DNA of 64,000 nt from DASQFQ01 sp038238015 (GCA_038238015.1 JBBRYA010000003.1:1-64000), one strand, 5' to 3'. Counted from the stretch's first letter, positions 28,440-36,602 are shown. Numbers and translations are program-made. Notes: generated from the sequence alone by a model not told the origin.

Positions 28440-28787
28440 CTACTCGGAGTGCTGGGCCGCAGAGCCATCGAGGAACGCCGCCCGCTCCTCGTGGCCAGTC
28501 ACGTCGGCACGGTCGAAGTCAGCCAGCGCCGGGGCGATCTGCTCGTCCGCGACGGCGTCCTCGACCGCGGTCACGAAGGCATCCACGACGGAGCGGATGA
28601 ACGTTCCGTGACTCGCATCCTCGTTCTCCCGGAACCGACCGAGCAACGCGACCTCGAGCTCACGACTGATGTGACGGCCGAGCTCTGGATCCTGTGACAG
28701 TCGCGCATAGTCGCGCTGGGCCGCTGATAGACGCTCGCCGAGGCTGCTCGGAGCGCGGAAGGAGTACGTACGGTCGGCAACGGCCAC
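28440..28787 (-). CDS. Antitoxin partner of the MazF-like toxin
   Basis: A 115-residue acidic protein with an RHH-like beginning (DRTYSFRAPSSLGERLSA) and an acidic C-terminal half (VVDAFVTAVEDAVADEQIAP), the layout of type II antitoxins. GTG start chosen because a TACACT box lies 6 nt upstream and the encoded start matches the RHH strand. A perfect 17-bp palindrome overlaps the promoter (28797-28813), likely the autoregulation operator. Assignment to a known antitoxin family was not possible by eye. Confidence 0.68.
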   Translation of the reverse strand: MAVADRTYSFRAPSSLGERLSAAQRDYARLSQDPELGRHISRELEVALLGRFRENEDASHGTFIRSVVDAFVTAVEDAVADEQIAPALADFDRADVTGHEERAAFLDGSAAQHSE

Positions 28788-28793
28788 TGCCGC

Positions 28794-28799
28794 AGTGTA
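28794..28799 (-). promoter_or_regulatory. -10 box of the antitoxin gene
   Basis: TACACT, 6-nt spacer to the GTG; overlapped by the 17-bp palindrome. Confidence 0.55.
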
Positions 28800-28813
28800 G
28801 ACGATTCGTCTAC
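28797..28813. promoter_or_regulatory. Palindromic operator over the antitoxin promoter
   Basis: GTAGACGATTCGTCTAC is a perfect inverted repeat with a single central base. It overlaps the last bases of the TACACT -10 box of the antitoxin gene, the usual position for an RHH antitoxin to repress its own operon. It also separates the TA pair from the stop of the upstream glycosyltransferase gene. Confidence 0.65.
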
Positions 28814-28815
28814 GG

Positions 28816-30465
28816 CTACTCCCGATGCTCGGCGAGCACCTGCCCCGCCTGCTCGCGCGTGACGTAGGGCTGGCCGGCCAGGAACGCCTCCGCCTCGGCC
28901 ATCGCCTCCGCCCGCGGGTAGGTCGCCGCCACCGGACGCAGGTGGCGCACCGGCGTCGCGTCGACGATCCCGACCGGCCAGCCATTGCGCTCGGCGACCG
29001 CGCCCCAGTAGGCGTCGAGCCCCCAGCCCATCTGCAGGTCCGGGAACGGCAGCAGCACATGGAAGGCGTCGGCGCGGATCGCCGTCACCGGGCCGATCTC
29101 CACGAAGCGCGTGCGCCGCGCGAGCAGGTCCGGCCGGCGCCGCGTGACCTCCCAGGCGGCGTGCGACGCGAAGGCGTGCGCGGGCTGGGCGAGGCGGAAG
29201 TGGTAGCGCTCGGCGAGCGCGATGAAGGCGTCGAGGAAGCCGCGCGGGAGCACGACGTCGTCGTCGACCACGAGCAGCCAGTCAAAGCCCCGCGGGACGT
29301 CATGGCCGAGCGCGCGGTTGAGGTTCGCCCACTTGCCCGCCCCCGGGCGCGGCGGCAGGGTGCTGAGGACGACCTCGTGGTGGGAGGCCTCGAGCTCCGC
29401 GGCCGTCTTGGCGGCGCGCTTAGCGTTCTCCGGCCGGACGACCGAGGCGACCAGTACCCGGCGCTTCGGCGTCTCGCTCGCCCAGCGCGCCAGCCCGTGG
29501 CGGAGCCGGAACGCGGTCAGGTTCGCGCGCGCATCGCGCACCGTGCCGGCCAGCAGGTCGCGGCGCCCGAGCGTGCCCGAGCGCCCGCTCAGGTAGTCGG
29601 GGTCCGTCGCGCTCGGCGGCACCGGCTTGGGGCGCAGCGCCTCGCGCAGGCGCCCGGCGGTCAGTGCGGTGAGCACGATCCCGTTCCCGCATCTGTAGCG
29701 GCCCGTGTGCCAGACGCAGCCGGCCAGCGTCCGCAGCTCCCCAGCGACCGTCGGCGTGATGCCCTTGCGCGCGTCGTAGCGGCGCGAGTGGCGCCCGCGG
29801 CGGTAAGCGGCGCGCGAGAGCCCGCGCAGCTTCGCGTCCGCGCCCGCGCGCCGGTGCTCGACCCCGGCCTCGGCGACGTAGCGAATGCGCCCGCCGGCCG
29901 CGCGCAGGCGGCGCTGCCAGTCCTCCTCGTCGCCATAGAGGTCGAGCGTGGGGTCAAAGCGCCCGGCGAGCTCGAGCGCCGAGCGCCGCAGGGCCATGTT
30001 CGCGCCCCACACGAAGTCCGCGTCGACGTCGCGGGCTCCGAGGTCGAGCGTGGTCACCGGCGGAGGCTCGCGCCCGCACGGATGCAGGTTGGTCCCCTCC
30101 AGCCGCGCGCGGATCGGGCCGCCGAGCACGTCGTGCTCCGGCGCCGCGCCGGCGCCCAGCAGCAGCGCGCCCAGCCAGCCCGGCCACGCCTCGACGTCGT
30201 CGTCGAGGAAGCACAGGAGCGCGCCGCTCGCGGCGTCGATCGCGGCGTTGCGCGCGGCGTTGAGCCCGCGCGTCTCGCCCAGCGCGAGGTAGCGCGCCCC
30301 GTGGGCGGAGGCCAGCGCCTCGGTCTCCGCGTCGGCGGGGTCGTCCTCGATCACGATCAGCTCGGCGCCGTGCTCCGAGGCCTGGGCGGCGACTGAGGCG
30401 AGCGCGACCGCGAGGTAGTCGCGGCGGCGGTGGGTAGGGATGAGGATGGAGGCGGCGGGCGGCAT
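28816..30465 (-). CDS. Fused double glycosyltransferase (GT2 plus a second GT-A-like domain)
   Basis: A 549-residue protein. The first ~300 residues are a standard GT2: SILIPTHRRRDYLAVALASV, CFLDDDVEAWPGWLGALL (DDD metal site), and NMALRRSALELAGRFDPTLD with YGDEEDWQRRL as the base region. The second half (about 325-549) starts RVLVASVVRPENAKRA and has its own acidic site WLLVVDDDVVLPRGFLDAF plus LQMGWGLDAYWGA. Two active sites in one chain suggest it adds two sugars. Its ATG overlaps the stop of the upstream VapC gene by one base, so the TA pair and the transferase are transcribed together. Confidence 0.85.
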   Translation of the reverse strand: MPPAASILIPTHRRRDYLAVALASVAAQASEHGAELIVIEDDPADAETEALASAHGARYLALGETRGLNAARNAAIDAASGALLCFLDDDVEAWPGWLGALLLGAGAAPEHDVLGGPIRARLEGTNLHPCGREPPPVTTLDLGARDVDADFVWGANMALRRSALELAGRFDPTLDLYGDEEDWQRRLRAAGGRIRYVAEAGVEHRRAGADAKLRGLSRAAYRRGRHSRRYDARKGITPTVAGELRTLAGCVWHTGRYRCGNGIVLTALTAGRLREALRPKPVPPSATDPDYLSGRSGTLGRRDLLAGTVRDARANLTAFRLRHGLARWASETPKRRVLVASVVRPENAKRAAKTAAELEASHHEVVLSTLPPRPGAGKWANLNRALGHDVPRGFDWLLVVDDDVVLPRGFLDAFIALAERYHFRLAQPAHAFASHAAWEVTRRRPDLLARRTRFVEIGPVTAIRADAFHVLLPFPDLQMGWGLDAYWGAVAERNGWPVGIVDATPVRHLRPVAATYPRAEAMAEAEAFLAGQPYVTREQAGQVLAEHRE

Positions 30466-30863
30466 CAGGCGACCACGCGCAGCGGCGTGTGGCGCGCGAT
30501 CGCGTCGAAGTCGCCGTCACGGTGCAGCAGCTCGGCCCCGGCCCTGATGGCCACGACGGCGATCAGGCAGTCCGCCAACGCCCGGATCGTCTCGCCGCCA
30601 CGACGGCAAAGGCGGAAGAGCTCCGCCGCGCGCTCGTAGTCGGCCGCGCCCTCGAGCGGGATGAGGGTGCAACGGCCGTACAGCAGGCGTCGCAGCTCGT
30701 CTCGCTCCTGGTCGCTGCGGGCGCCCGCCAGCATCTCCATGAGAACGACCTCCGTGGTGGCGAGATCCGCCCCGCGGTCGAGCAGCCCTTCCAGCTTGGA
30801 GTCCTGGTCGCTGCCGGTGGCGCGCAGCAGCTCGATCCACGCCGAGCTGTCAACGAGGATCAC
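30465..30863 (-). CDS. vapC: PIN-domain toxin, VapC-type
   Basis: A 132-residue PIN ribonuclease: VILVDSSAWIELLRATG with the first Asp, VVLMEMLAGARSDQERDEL with the conserved Glu, ALADCLIAVVAIRAGAELLH with the third acidic residue, and HRDGDFDAIARHTPL with the last Asp. This is the VapC pattern of the rhizobial/mycobacterial kind. GTG start at 30863 overlaps the antitoxin stop by 4 bases. It lies within the glycan cluster and is probably co-transcribed with the transferase at 28816-30465. Confidence 0.9.
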   Translation of the reverse strand: MILVDSSAWIELLRATGSDQDSKLEGLLDRGADLATTEVVLMEMLAGARSDQERDELRRLLYGRCTLIPLEGAADYERAAELFRLCRRGGETIRALADCLIAVVAIRAGAELLHRDGDFDAIARHTPLRVVA

Positions 30864-31105
30864 GACCGCGATTCGGCGTCGCGCGCACCCCACTCGGCGA
30901 TGTTGTCCGGGGAGCGGAGATCGGCGAGCTCGAGGTCTCCACCCCATCCGCGACCGCGCATCGCGAGCGCCTCCTCGCGGCCCATCGGCTCACCGACGAG
31001 CCGTCGCAGGGCATAGTCGACGGCCTCGCGCTTGCTCGGCAGCCGGTAGATGCGCATCGCGCGTTCGATCAGCACCTCGTCGATGTCGATGTTCGTGCGG
31101 GCCAT
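30860..31105 (-). CDS. vapB: VapB-type antitoxin (DUF2191-like)
   Basis: An 81-residue antitoxin with the classic VapB beginning MARTNIDIDEVLIERAMRIY and KREAVDYALRRLVGEPMGR, a ribbon-helix-helix DNA-binding domain, and a C-terminal tail with Trp and acidic residues that caps the toxin (GRGWGGDLELADLRS). A TAGCCT box lies 7 nt before the ATG. Two copies of TGGTGT flank that box, a possible binding site for the autoregulatory complex. Confidence 0.9.
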   Translation of the reverse strand: MARTNIDIDEVLIERAMRIYRLPSKREAVDYALRRLVGEPMGREEALAMRGRGWGGDLELADLRSPDNIAEWGARDAESRS

Positions 31106-31112
31106 CGACACC

Positions 31113-31118
31113 AGGCTA
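31113..31118 (-). promoter_or_regulatory. -10 box of the second vapB
   Basis: TAGCCT, 7-nt spacer to the ATG; TGGTGT occurs on both sides of it. Confidence 0.55.
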
Positions 31119-31130
31119 CACCACGATGTG

Positions 31131-31136
31131 TAAGGC
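31131..31136 (+). promoter_or_regulatory. -10 box of the GT4 gene at 31145
   Basis: TAAGGC, 8-nt spacer to the GTG. Confidence 0.4.
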
Positions 31137-31144
31137 TCGGGCCC

Positions 31145-32254
31145 GTGATCCTGCTCCTGCACAATCGCTACCGCGTGCCCGGAGGCGAGGAGCGCGCGGT
31201 CGAGGACCTCGCGTGGCTGATCCGCGAGCACCTCGGCGAGGAGGTCGAGGTCTTCGAGCGCGACTCGGCCCAGCTCAGCTCCGCCGGCGCCGCCTCGGGG
31301 CTGATGCGCGGCGGCCTGGCGCCGGAGGAGGTGGGCGCCGCGGTGCGCCGGACCGGCGCGCGCGTCGTGCACGCCCACAACCTCCAGCCCTCGCTGGGCT
31401 GGCGAGCGCTCGCCGCCGCCCGCGAGGCCGGCGCGCGCACCGTCGTGCATCTGCATAACTACCGCCTGGTCTGCGCGGTCGGCACCTGCTTCACCCAGGG
31501 CGAGGACTGCACGCGCTGCCATGCACGCAACACGCTCCCGGGCGTGCGCCTGAACTGCCGCGGCGGCTCGCGCGCCGAGTCGGCCGCCTACGGCGCCGGG
31601 ATCGCGCTGTGGCAGCGGCGGATCGCCGAGCACGCCGACGCCTTCGTCGTGCCGAGCGCCTTCGCCCTCGGCCGCCTGCGCGAGCTCGGCGCCCCGCTCG
31701 GCGCCCGCGCCCGCGTGATCGGCTCCGTGCAGCGCGAGTTCGCGGAGCGCTCGAGGGCGAGCGAGGGCCGCCACGCGCTCGTCGTCTCCCGGCTCACGCC
31801 CGAGAAGGGCGTCGCCGACGCGATCCGCGCCTGCCGCGAGGCGGGCCGCCCGCTGGTCGTCGCCGGCGACGGCCCGCAGGCGGCTGAGCTGCGCGAGCTG
31901 GCGGCCGGCGCCGACGTGACCTTCACCGGCCGGGTCGGGGGCGAGCAGCTCGAAGCGCTGCGCCGCGACGCCGCCGTCGCGATCGTGCCGTCGCGCTACG
32001 AGGAGATCCTGCCGCTCGCGGCGCTCGAGGCGATGGCGGCGGGTCTGCCGGTCGTCGCGGCGCGGGCTGGCGGGCTGGCGGAGCTGGTACCGCAGGAGGG
32101 GCAGTACGCCCCAGCGGAGGCGGAGGCGATGGTCGCTCGAGTACGAGCGCTCTGGCGCGACGCCGGCGCCGGCGAGCGTGCGCTCAACGTCGCGCGTCAG
32201 CGGTCTGCGCCCGACGTGATCGCCGCCAAGCTCACCGACGTCTACCGGCTGTAA
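31145..32254 (+). CDS. Glycosyltransferase family 4 protein
   Basis: A 369-residue GT-B enzyme with an unusual Cys-rich loop in the acceptor domain: CAVGTCFTQGEDCTRCHARN, a likely zinc-binding or disulfide loop seen in a subgroup of GT4 proteins. The C-terminal half has HALVVSRLTPEKGVADAIRA, LVVAGDGPQAAELREL and the donor site VPSRYEEILPLAALEAMAAG. GTG start follows a TAAGGC box with an 8-nt spacer. It ends before a strong hairpin and converges with the RTX-like gene. Confidence 0.88.
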   Translation: MILLLHNRYRVPGGEERAVEDLAWLIREHLGEEVEVFERDSAQLSSAGAASGLMRGGLAPEEVGAAVRRTGARVVHAHNLQPSLGWRALAAAREAGARTVVHLHNYRLVCAVGTCFTQGEDCTRCHARNTLPGVRLNCRGGSRAESAAYGAGIALWQRRIAEHADAFVVPSAFALGRLRELGAPLGARARVIGSVQREFAERSRASEGRHALVVSRLTPEKGVADAIRACREAGRPLVVAGDGPQAAELRELAAGADVTFTGRVGGEQLEALRRDAAVAIVPSRYEEILPLAALEAMAAGLPVVAARAGGLAELVPQEGQYAPAEAEAMVARVRALWRDAGAGERALNVARQRSAPDVIAAKLTDVYRL

Positions 32255-32261
32255 TACGCGA

Positions 32262-32287
32262 GAGAGGGGCGCCTCGGCGCCCCTCTC
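32262..32287. terminator. Bidirectional hairpin between convergent genes
   Basis: GAGAGGGGCGCC pairs with GGCGCCCCTCTC, a 12-bp perfect stem with a minimal loop, 7 bp after the GT4 stop and 22 bp before the RTX-like stop on the other strand. It has no T-run, as is common for actinobacterial terminators. It can serve both converging genes. Confidence 0.75.
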
Positions 32288-32309
32288 AACCAGCGACTTG
32301 CTCGAGGGG

Positions 32310-33017
32310 CTAACCCTTGTTCTTCTTGGCCTTCTTCCGCGGGTAGCTGACCTTCTCGCAATTCCTGGCGATCTTGTCGATCTGATCGGCCGACACCTTG
32401 TCCTTGCCGCTGCCGCAGTTGATGCGATCGCGCGCGCCGTCGCGGGCGCTGATGGTGTCGTTACCCGAGCCGCCTTCGACGATGTCACGGCCGTTGCCAG
32501 GCGTGAGCCGGTCGTTGCCGGCCTGGCCGCGCAACTTGTCGTCGCCGTCGCCGCCGGTGAGGAAGTCTCGGCCGTTGCCGCCGCTCAGGACATCGGTGCC
32601 GCTGCCACCGCTGATGCGGTCGTTGCCGTTGCTTCCGCGCAGACGATCGTCGCCGCCCTGACCGCTGATGCGATCGTCGCCGCCGTTGCCGTCGATGGAG
32701 TCATCGCCGCTGCCGCCCTTGATGTCGTCGTCTCCCTCTTGGCCGGGGATGCACGAGTAGGGACCGGTGAAACTACTGCCCGGAGGGCACTTCCCATCAC
32801 CGTTGATGGTGTCGTCGTCACTGCCGCCATCGATGGCGTCGCCGCCGCCGAGCCCGTTGATGGCGTCGTCGCCGCCCAGGCCGAGGATGGTGTCGGCGGC
32901 CTGGGTGCCGTTGAGGTTGTCAGGACCCGCCGTGCCCGTGACGACTGCCGCGACAGCGGCGCCCGCCAGCGCGAGCGTCAGTACCACGGCGGCAAGAAAC
33001 ACGGTTGCTCTCTTCAA
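32310..33017 (-). CDS. Secreted RTX-like calcium-binding repeat protein
   Basis: A 235-residue protein with a signal peptide (about 1-28) and many nonapeptide repeats of the hemolysin type (GGSGNDTI, GGDDRISGQ, GGNGRDFLTGGDGDDKL), which form calcium-binding parallel beta rolls. A Cys pair in KCPPGSSFTGPYSCIPG interrupts the repeats, and a basic tail PRKKAKKNKG ends the chain. It uses a TTG start with a clear Shine-Dalgarno (GGGGAGGA, ~7 nt spacing), unlike the leaderless-looking genes around it. It may bind surface glycan or calcium outside the cell. Confidence 0.85.
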   Translation of the reverse strand: MKRATVFLAAVVLTLALAGAAVAAVVTGTAGPDNLNGTQAADTILGLGGDDAINGLGGGDAIDGGSDDDTINGDGKCPPGSSFTGPYSCIPGQEGDDDIKGGSGDDSIDGNGGDDRISGQGGDDRLRGSNGNDRISGGSGTDVLSGGNGRDFLTGGDGDDKLRGQAGNDRLTPGNGRDIVEGGSGNDTISARDGARDRINCGSGKDKVSADQIDKIARNCEKVSYPRKKAKKNKG

Positions 33018-33133
33018 CGCAAATCCTCCCCTGGGGCGTGATCGCGCCCGGTGTCAACATCGTCGTCAGGCCGTACAGCGTAGCGTCGTTTCTCCGCGAT
33101 CGAGATCGGAGAGGACCAGAAGTCTTCCTGCTC

Positions 33134-33139
33134 TAATCT
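33134..33139 (+). promoter_or_regulatory. -10 box of the aminotransferase gene
   Basis: TAATCT, 5-nt spacer to the GTG. Confidence 0.45.
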
Positions 33140-33144
33140 GTTGC

Positions 33145-34335
33145 GTGCCGCGACATGACGTCTCCTCCAAGCGTCTGGAGGCACCGGCCCGGCCGTATCT
33201 CGGCCTCAGCGCTCCATCGATTGGCGCTGAGGAGATCGAGGAGCTGTTGGAGTCAATCCGCAGCGGGTGGCTCACCACTGGGCCGAAGGTGCAACTGTTG
33301 GAAAAGCGGCTATCGGGATACCTCTCCGTGCCCCATGTGCGGTGCCTCTCCTCGTGCACCGCAGGACTCAGCATCGGCTTGCGACTACTGGACGTGGGCC
33401 CCGGTGACGAGGTGCTGCTGCCGAGCATGACGTTTGTCTCGTGCGCGAATGCCGTTGTCCACGCCGGGGCGCGACCGGTCTTCGTCGACTCCGACCCGGC
33501 TACGGGGCTGTTGGATCTCGATCACGCCCAGACGCTGATCTGCGAGCGGACCAAAGCCCTGATGCCCGTGCACCTGGCCGGGTTCCCCGTCGACATGGAT
33601 CAGATCAACACGCTGCGCGAGCGCACCGGTGTCGGTGTCATCGAAGACGCTGCCCACGCCATTGGCGCCAAGTGGAGGGGGGTGCCGGTGGGGGCGCACG
33701 GGAATCTGACCTCCTTCTCCTTCCACGCGACGAAGAACATGACCACGTTCGAGGGAGGGGCCCTCACGCTCTTCGACGACGAGGCGGCAGAGAGGGCCAC
33801 GCGACTCTCCCTGCACGGACTCACTCGCTCGGCGTGGTCGCGCCACGCGACGACCGGCCCGGCCGCGTACGAGGTACCCGAACCAGGCTTCAAGTTCGCG
33901 ATGCACGACATCGCGGCCGCAGTAGGCATCCATCAACTGGGCCGTCTCGACGGGTGGATTGAACGACGTGCGGAGCTCGCTGATGCCTACGACGAGGCGC
34001 TGGTCAGGCTCGACCTGCCGCTCGAGCTGCCGGCTCGGCCGCCCGCTCACTCGCGGCACGCCCACCACCTCTACACCGTCCGCGTGCGTTCTGACGCTCG
34101 GATGTCGCGAGACGACGTGATCGGACACCTGCAGAGAGAGGGCATCGGTTCGAGCGTCCACTTCAAGGCGATTCACCTCTACGACTACTATCGCGTCAGT
34201 CTTGAACTGTCGCCCGGAGATCTCCCGGTGGCAACGGATCTCTCAAGGCGCGCCCTGAGTCTGCCGTTGTATCCGGGTATGTCCGAGAGCGACGTCGACC
34301 TCGTGACCTCGCGGCTGGCCGAGATGCTCGCATGA
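33145..34335 (+). CDS. DegT/DnrJ/EryC1/StrS family sugar aminotransferase
   Basis: A 396-residue PLP-dependent aminotransferase that adds an amino group to a keto sugar nucleotide. Features: LSSCTAGLSIGLRLLDVGPG (PLP phosphate), EVLLPSMTFVSCANAVVHAG, VIEDAAHAIGAKW, and the PLP lysine in SFHATKNMTTFEGGAL (Lys197). The GTG start at 33145 follows a TAATCT box and gives the usual N-terminus ARPYLGLSAPSIGAEEIEEL. Its last bases overlap the next gene as ATGA. The product sugar is unknown; a 4,6-dehydratase (gmd fragment) is at the right edge of the window. Confidence 0.9.
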   Translation: MPRHDVSSKRLEAPARPYLGLSAPSIGAEEIEELLESIRSGWLTTGPKVQLLEKRLSGYLSVPHVRCLSSCTAGLSIGLRLLDVGPGDEVLLPSMTFVSCANAVVHAGARPVFVDSDPATGLLDLDHAQTLICERTKALMPVHLAGFPVDMDQINTLRERTGVGVIEDAAHAIGAKWRGVPVGAHGNLTSFSFHATKNMTTFEGGALTLFDDEAAERATRLSLHGLTRSAWSRHATTGPAAYEVPEPGFKFAMHDIAAAVGIHQLGRLDGWIERRAELADAYDEALVRLDLPLELPARPPAHSRHAHHLYTVRVRSDARMSRDDVIGHLQREGIGSSVHFKAIHLYDYYRVSLELSPGDLPVATDLSRRALSLPLYPGMSESDVDLVTSRLAEMLA

Positions 34336-35399
34336 TGGGTGTCGTCTGTCGCTTGCTGGTGGCCCTCTGCGCGAGCCTCGCCCTGATGACCGCCGCGTCG
34401 CCGGCTACGGCGAGTGCGTCGTCCCTCAAGGCGATCTGGGGGCCCTCTGAACTGCCCGACGGGAAATCGGCCTTCCCGCTCTACAAGCGGCTTGGGGTCG
34501 ATGTGCTGGAGCACCAACTGAGCTGGCGCGACGTCGCGACGGCCCGCCCAGCCAATCCGCAGGACCCAAACGATCCGGCCTATCGCTGGCCAAAGGCACT
34601 CGATCTGGCTGTAGCGGAGGCAGACAGGTCTGGGATCCGGACCGCACTGATGGTGAAGCAGACGCCCGACTGGGCAAACCGGAACCGCGGACCCGAATGG
34701 GTTCCCGACAACGTGGGCGACTACGGAGACTTTCTCGTCGCGGCGGCCAAGCGCTATCGGACCGTCCGGCACTGGATGATCTGGGGTGAGCCGACTCGAG
34801 GCGACTCCTTTGAGCCGATGCCGCCAGGGCAGCGCCGTGGGCCGCGGGCCTACGCGGTGCTGCTCGATCGCGCTTACGCGGCTCTGAAGGGTGTCAGCCG
34901 CGACAACATCGTCATCGGCGGCATGACCTACACCGTTGGGGTGGTCGGTCCGAGCGACTTCGTTCGCTGGATGCGCCTGCCCAACGGCAAGCCCCCCAGA
35001 CTCGACTGGTTCGGGCACAACCCATTCTCGGTGCGCTTCCCGAGACTGGCCGCGAATCCGTACAGGATGTCGTTGAGGGACATGAGCGATGTGGACACAC
35101 TGCATGCAGAGGTGCGGCGGGCCTATCGTGGGCATCGCACGCCGCGGCTCTGGCTGTCCGAATTCACCGTTTCCTCTGATCGTGACAACCGCGCCTTCGC
35201 TTTCCACGTCAGTCGCCGCGGGCAGGCCAAATGGCTCGCGGCTGCGTTCCAGATCGCTGCCGGTCGCTCCTACATCGCCGGGATCGGTTGGTACACGTTG
35301 CTGGACGAACCCGAACACAAGAAGGGGCTCACGAGCGGTCTGCTGACCTCCTCGGGCAAGACCAAGCCCGCGTTCTACGCGTATCCGCGCGCGCGCTGA
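34332..35399 (+). CDS. Secreted glycoside hydrolase-like TIM-barrel protein
   Basis: A 355-residue protein with signal peptide (1-28) and a TIM-barrel of the GH39/GH5-like kind. Likely acid/base region HWMIWGEPTRGD and nucleophile region PRLWLSEFTVSSDR, with WFGHNPFSVRFPR between. Starts ATG overlapping the aminotransferase stop (ATGA). It may trim or remodel the glycan outside the cell. A close relative, IWGP...WMIWGEPTR...GHNPFTLR, is encoded at 62348 but is frameshifted. Confidence 0.8.
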   Translation: MMGVVCRLLVALCASLALMTAASPATASASSLKAIWGPSELPDGKSAFPLYKRLGVDVLEHQLSWRDVATARPANPQDPNDPAYRWPKALDLAVAEADRSGIRTALMVKQTPDWANRNRGPEWVPDNVGDYGDFLVAAAKRYRTVRHWMIWGEPTRGDSFEPMPPGQRRGPRAYAVLLDRAYAALKGVSRDNIVIGGMTYTVGVVGPSDFVRWMRLPNGKPPRLDWFGHNPFSVRFPRLAANPYRMSLRDMSDVDTLHAEVRRAYRGHRTPRLWLSEFTVSSDRDNRAFAFHVSRRGQAKWLAAAFQIAAGRSYIAGIGWYTLLDEPEHKKGLTSGLLTSSGKTKPAFYAYPRAR

Positions 35400-36592
35400 T
35401 CGGCCACACGCTCGAGCAACGCGGCCCAGCGGTCGACCGATGCGTCGCGACTGAAGCGATGAAGGGCCGCCGACCGGCCGGCTGAGCCGAGCGCGGCACG
35501 CAGCGCAACATCGCCGGCCAGCTCCGTGAATGCCGCCGCCAGCGCCCCGGGGTCCTCCGGCGCGACTGCCAGGCCGGCACCGAGCTCGCGTACGAGCGAC
35601 CACGCCTCCCCCCTTGCCGAGACGACGACTGGGCGTGCGGCAGCCATGCACTCGAGGAGCTTCGTGGGCAGCGCATCTGCAAAGAGTCCGCGGTCGCGCA
35701 GCAGCACGACTCCCGCGTGCGCTTGGCGGTAGAGCGCGGGCACCGCATCAGCGGGCACCATGCCGAGCAGGTCGACGTTGTCGATCCGCTCCTTCGAGAC
35801 ACGTCGCGCGAGAGCGGCGGCCTCGGCACCCTCTCCGGCGATGGTTAGATGAACGACTCCGGGCCCTGCGAGTCGTGCGGCGGACACAAGCGCATCCAGG
35901 CCGTGAGCCAGTCCCACGGTGCCCGCGTACAGGACCCGGAGCGGCGGGCTCTCGGCCTCGGGCGGCCCGGGCGTGAAGCGGTCGGCGTCCACCGCCGGTG
36001 GCATGTGCAGCGTCTTGCCCTTCGCGGGCTCCCGCTCGTTGAGCCTGCGCACCATCCCCGCCGTCGGAACCGTGATCGCCGCCGCGTGGCGGTAGCTCCA
36101 TTCCTCTAGCGCCCGGGCCGCCTTGATCAAGCCCGGGTTGCGCAATGCTTCGAGCGCCACTGCGCTGTCCGGCCACAGGTCCGCGACGTTGAGGACGACT
36201 GGCGCCCGCTTGGCCGCCGCGTACGGCACCGCGGCCGCGGCCAGGAACAGTGGCGGCGTCTCGGCCACGACGACGTCGGCGGGGCCGGTCGCAGCGGCAG
36301 TCACGAGCGAGGATCCCGCGAAGCTCGCGTGGTTCATCAATCGTCGACCGAAGCCCGCGTTCGGGCTGGCATAGACGGCCGACCTGACCACGAGCGTCCC
36401 GGCCTGAAGCTCGCGCAGAAGGGGGCGGTTGCGGTAGGGCGCGAGGATCGTGCCTGTGGGGTAATTCGGAAACCCGGTGTGGACCGTCACGTCCATCCCC
36501 CGGGCGCTCAGACCCCGGGCCAACGCGGCGATACGCGTCTGTGGCGCGCCCACCTCGGGTGGGAAGTAGTGCGTCAGGAACAGAGCCCGCAC
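35375..36592 (-). CDS. Glycosyltransferase family 4 protein (WbuB-like)
   Basis: A 405-residue GT-B enzyme with the WbuB-type beginning FLTHYFPPEVGAPQTRIAAL and VHTGFPNYPTGTI, NVADLWPDSAVALEAL, and the donor domain LRVLYAGTVGLAHGLDALV, GVVLLRDRGLFADALPTKLLE. WbuB transfers L-fucosamine in E. coli O26; substrate here is unknown. GTG at 36592 is 10 nt after the ligase-like gene's stop. Its 3' end overlaps the end of the convergent hydrolase-like gene by 25 bp. Confidence 0.87.
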   Translation of the reverse strand: MRALFLTHYFPPEVGAPQTRIAALARGLSARGMDVTVHTGFPNYPTGTILAPYRNRPLLRELQAGTLVVRSAVYASPNAGFGRRLMNHASFAGSSLVTAAATGPADVVVAETPPLFLAAAAVPYAAAKRAPVVLNVADLWPDSAVALEALRNPGLIKAARALEEWSYRHAAAITVPTAGMVRRLNEREPAKGKTLHMPPAVDADRFTPGPPEAESPPLRVLYAGTVGLAHGLDALVSAARLAGPGVVHLTIAGEGAEAAALARRVSKERIDNVDLLGMVPADAVPALYRQAHAGVVLLRDRGLFADALPTKLLECMAAARPVVVSARGEAWSLVRELGAGLAVAPEDPGALAAAFTELAGDVALRAALGSAGRSAALHRFSRDASVDRWAALLERVADQRARGYA

Positions 36593-36602
36593 CTGGGGCG
36601 GC

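Noticed and set aside
32400..32900. Repeated GCCGTTGCCGCC-like units as a possible CRISPR or satellite
   Set aside because: They are the codons of the RTX nonapeptides, with irregular spacing and no spacers.
33091..33112. TCTCCG...CGGAGA imperfect inverted repeat as an operator in the divergent gap
   Set aside because: Only six bases per arm with imperfect inner pairing; too weak to support a feature.
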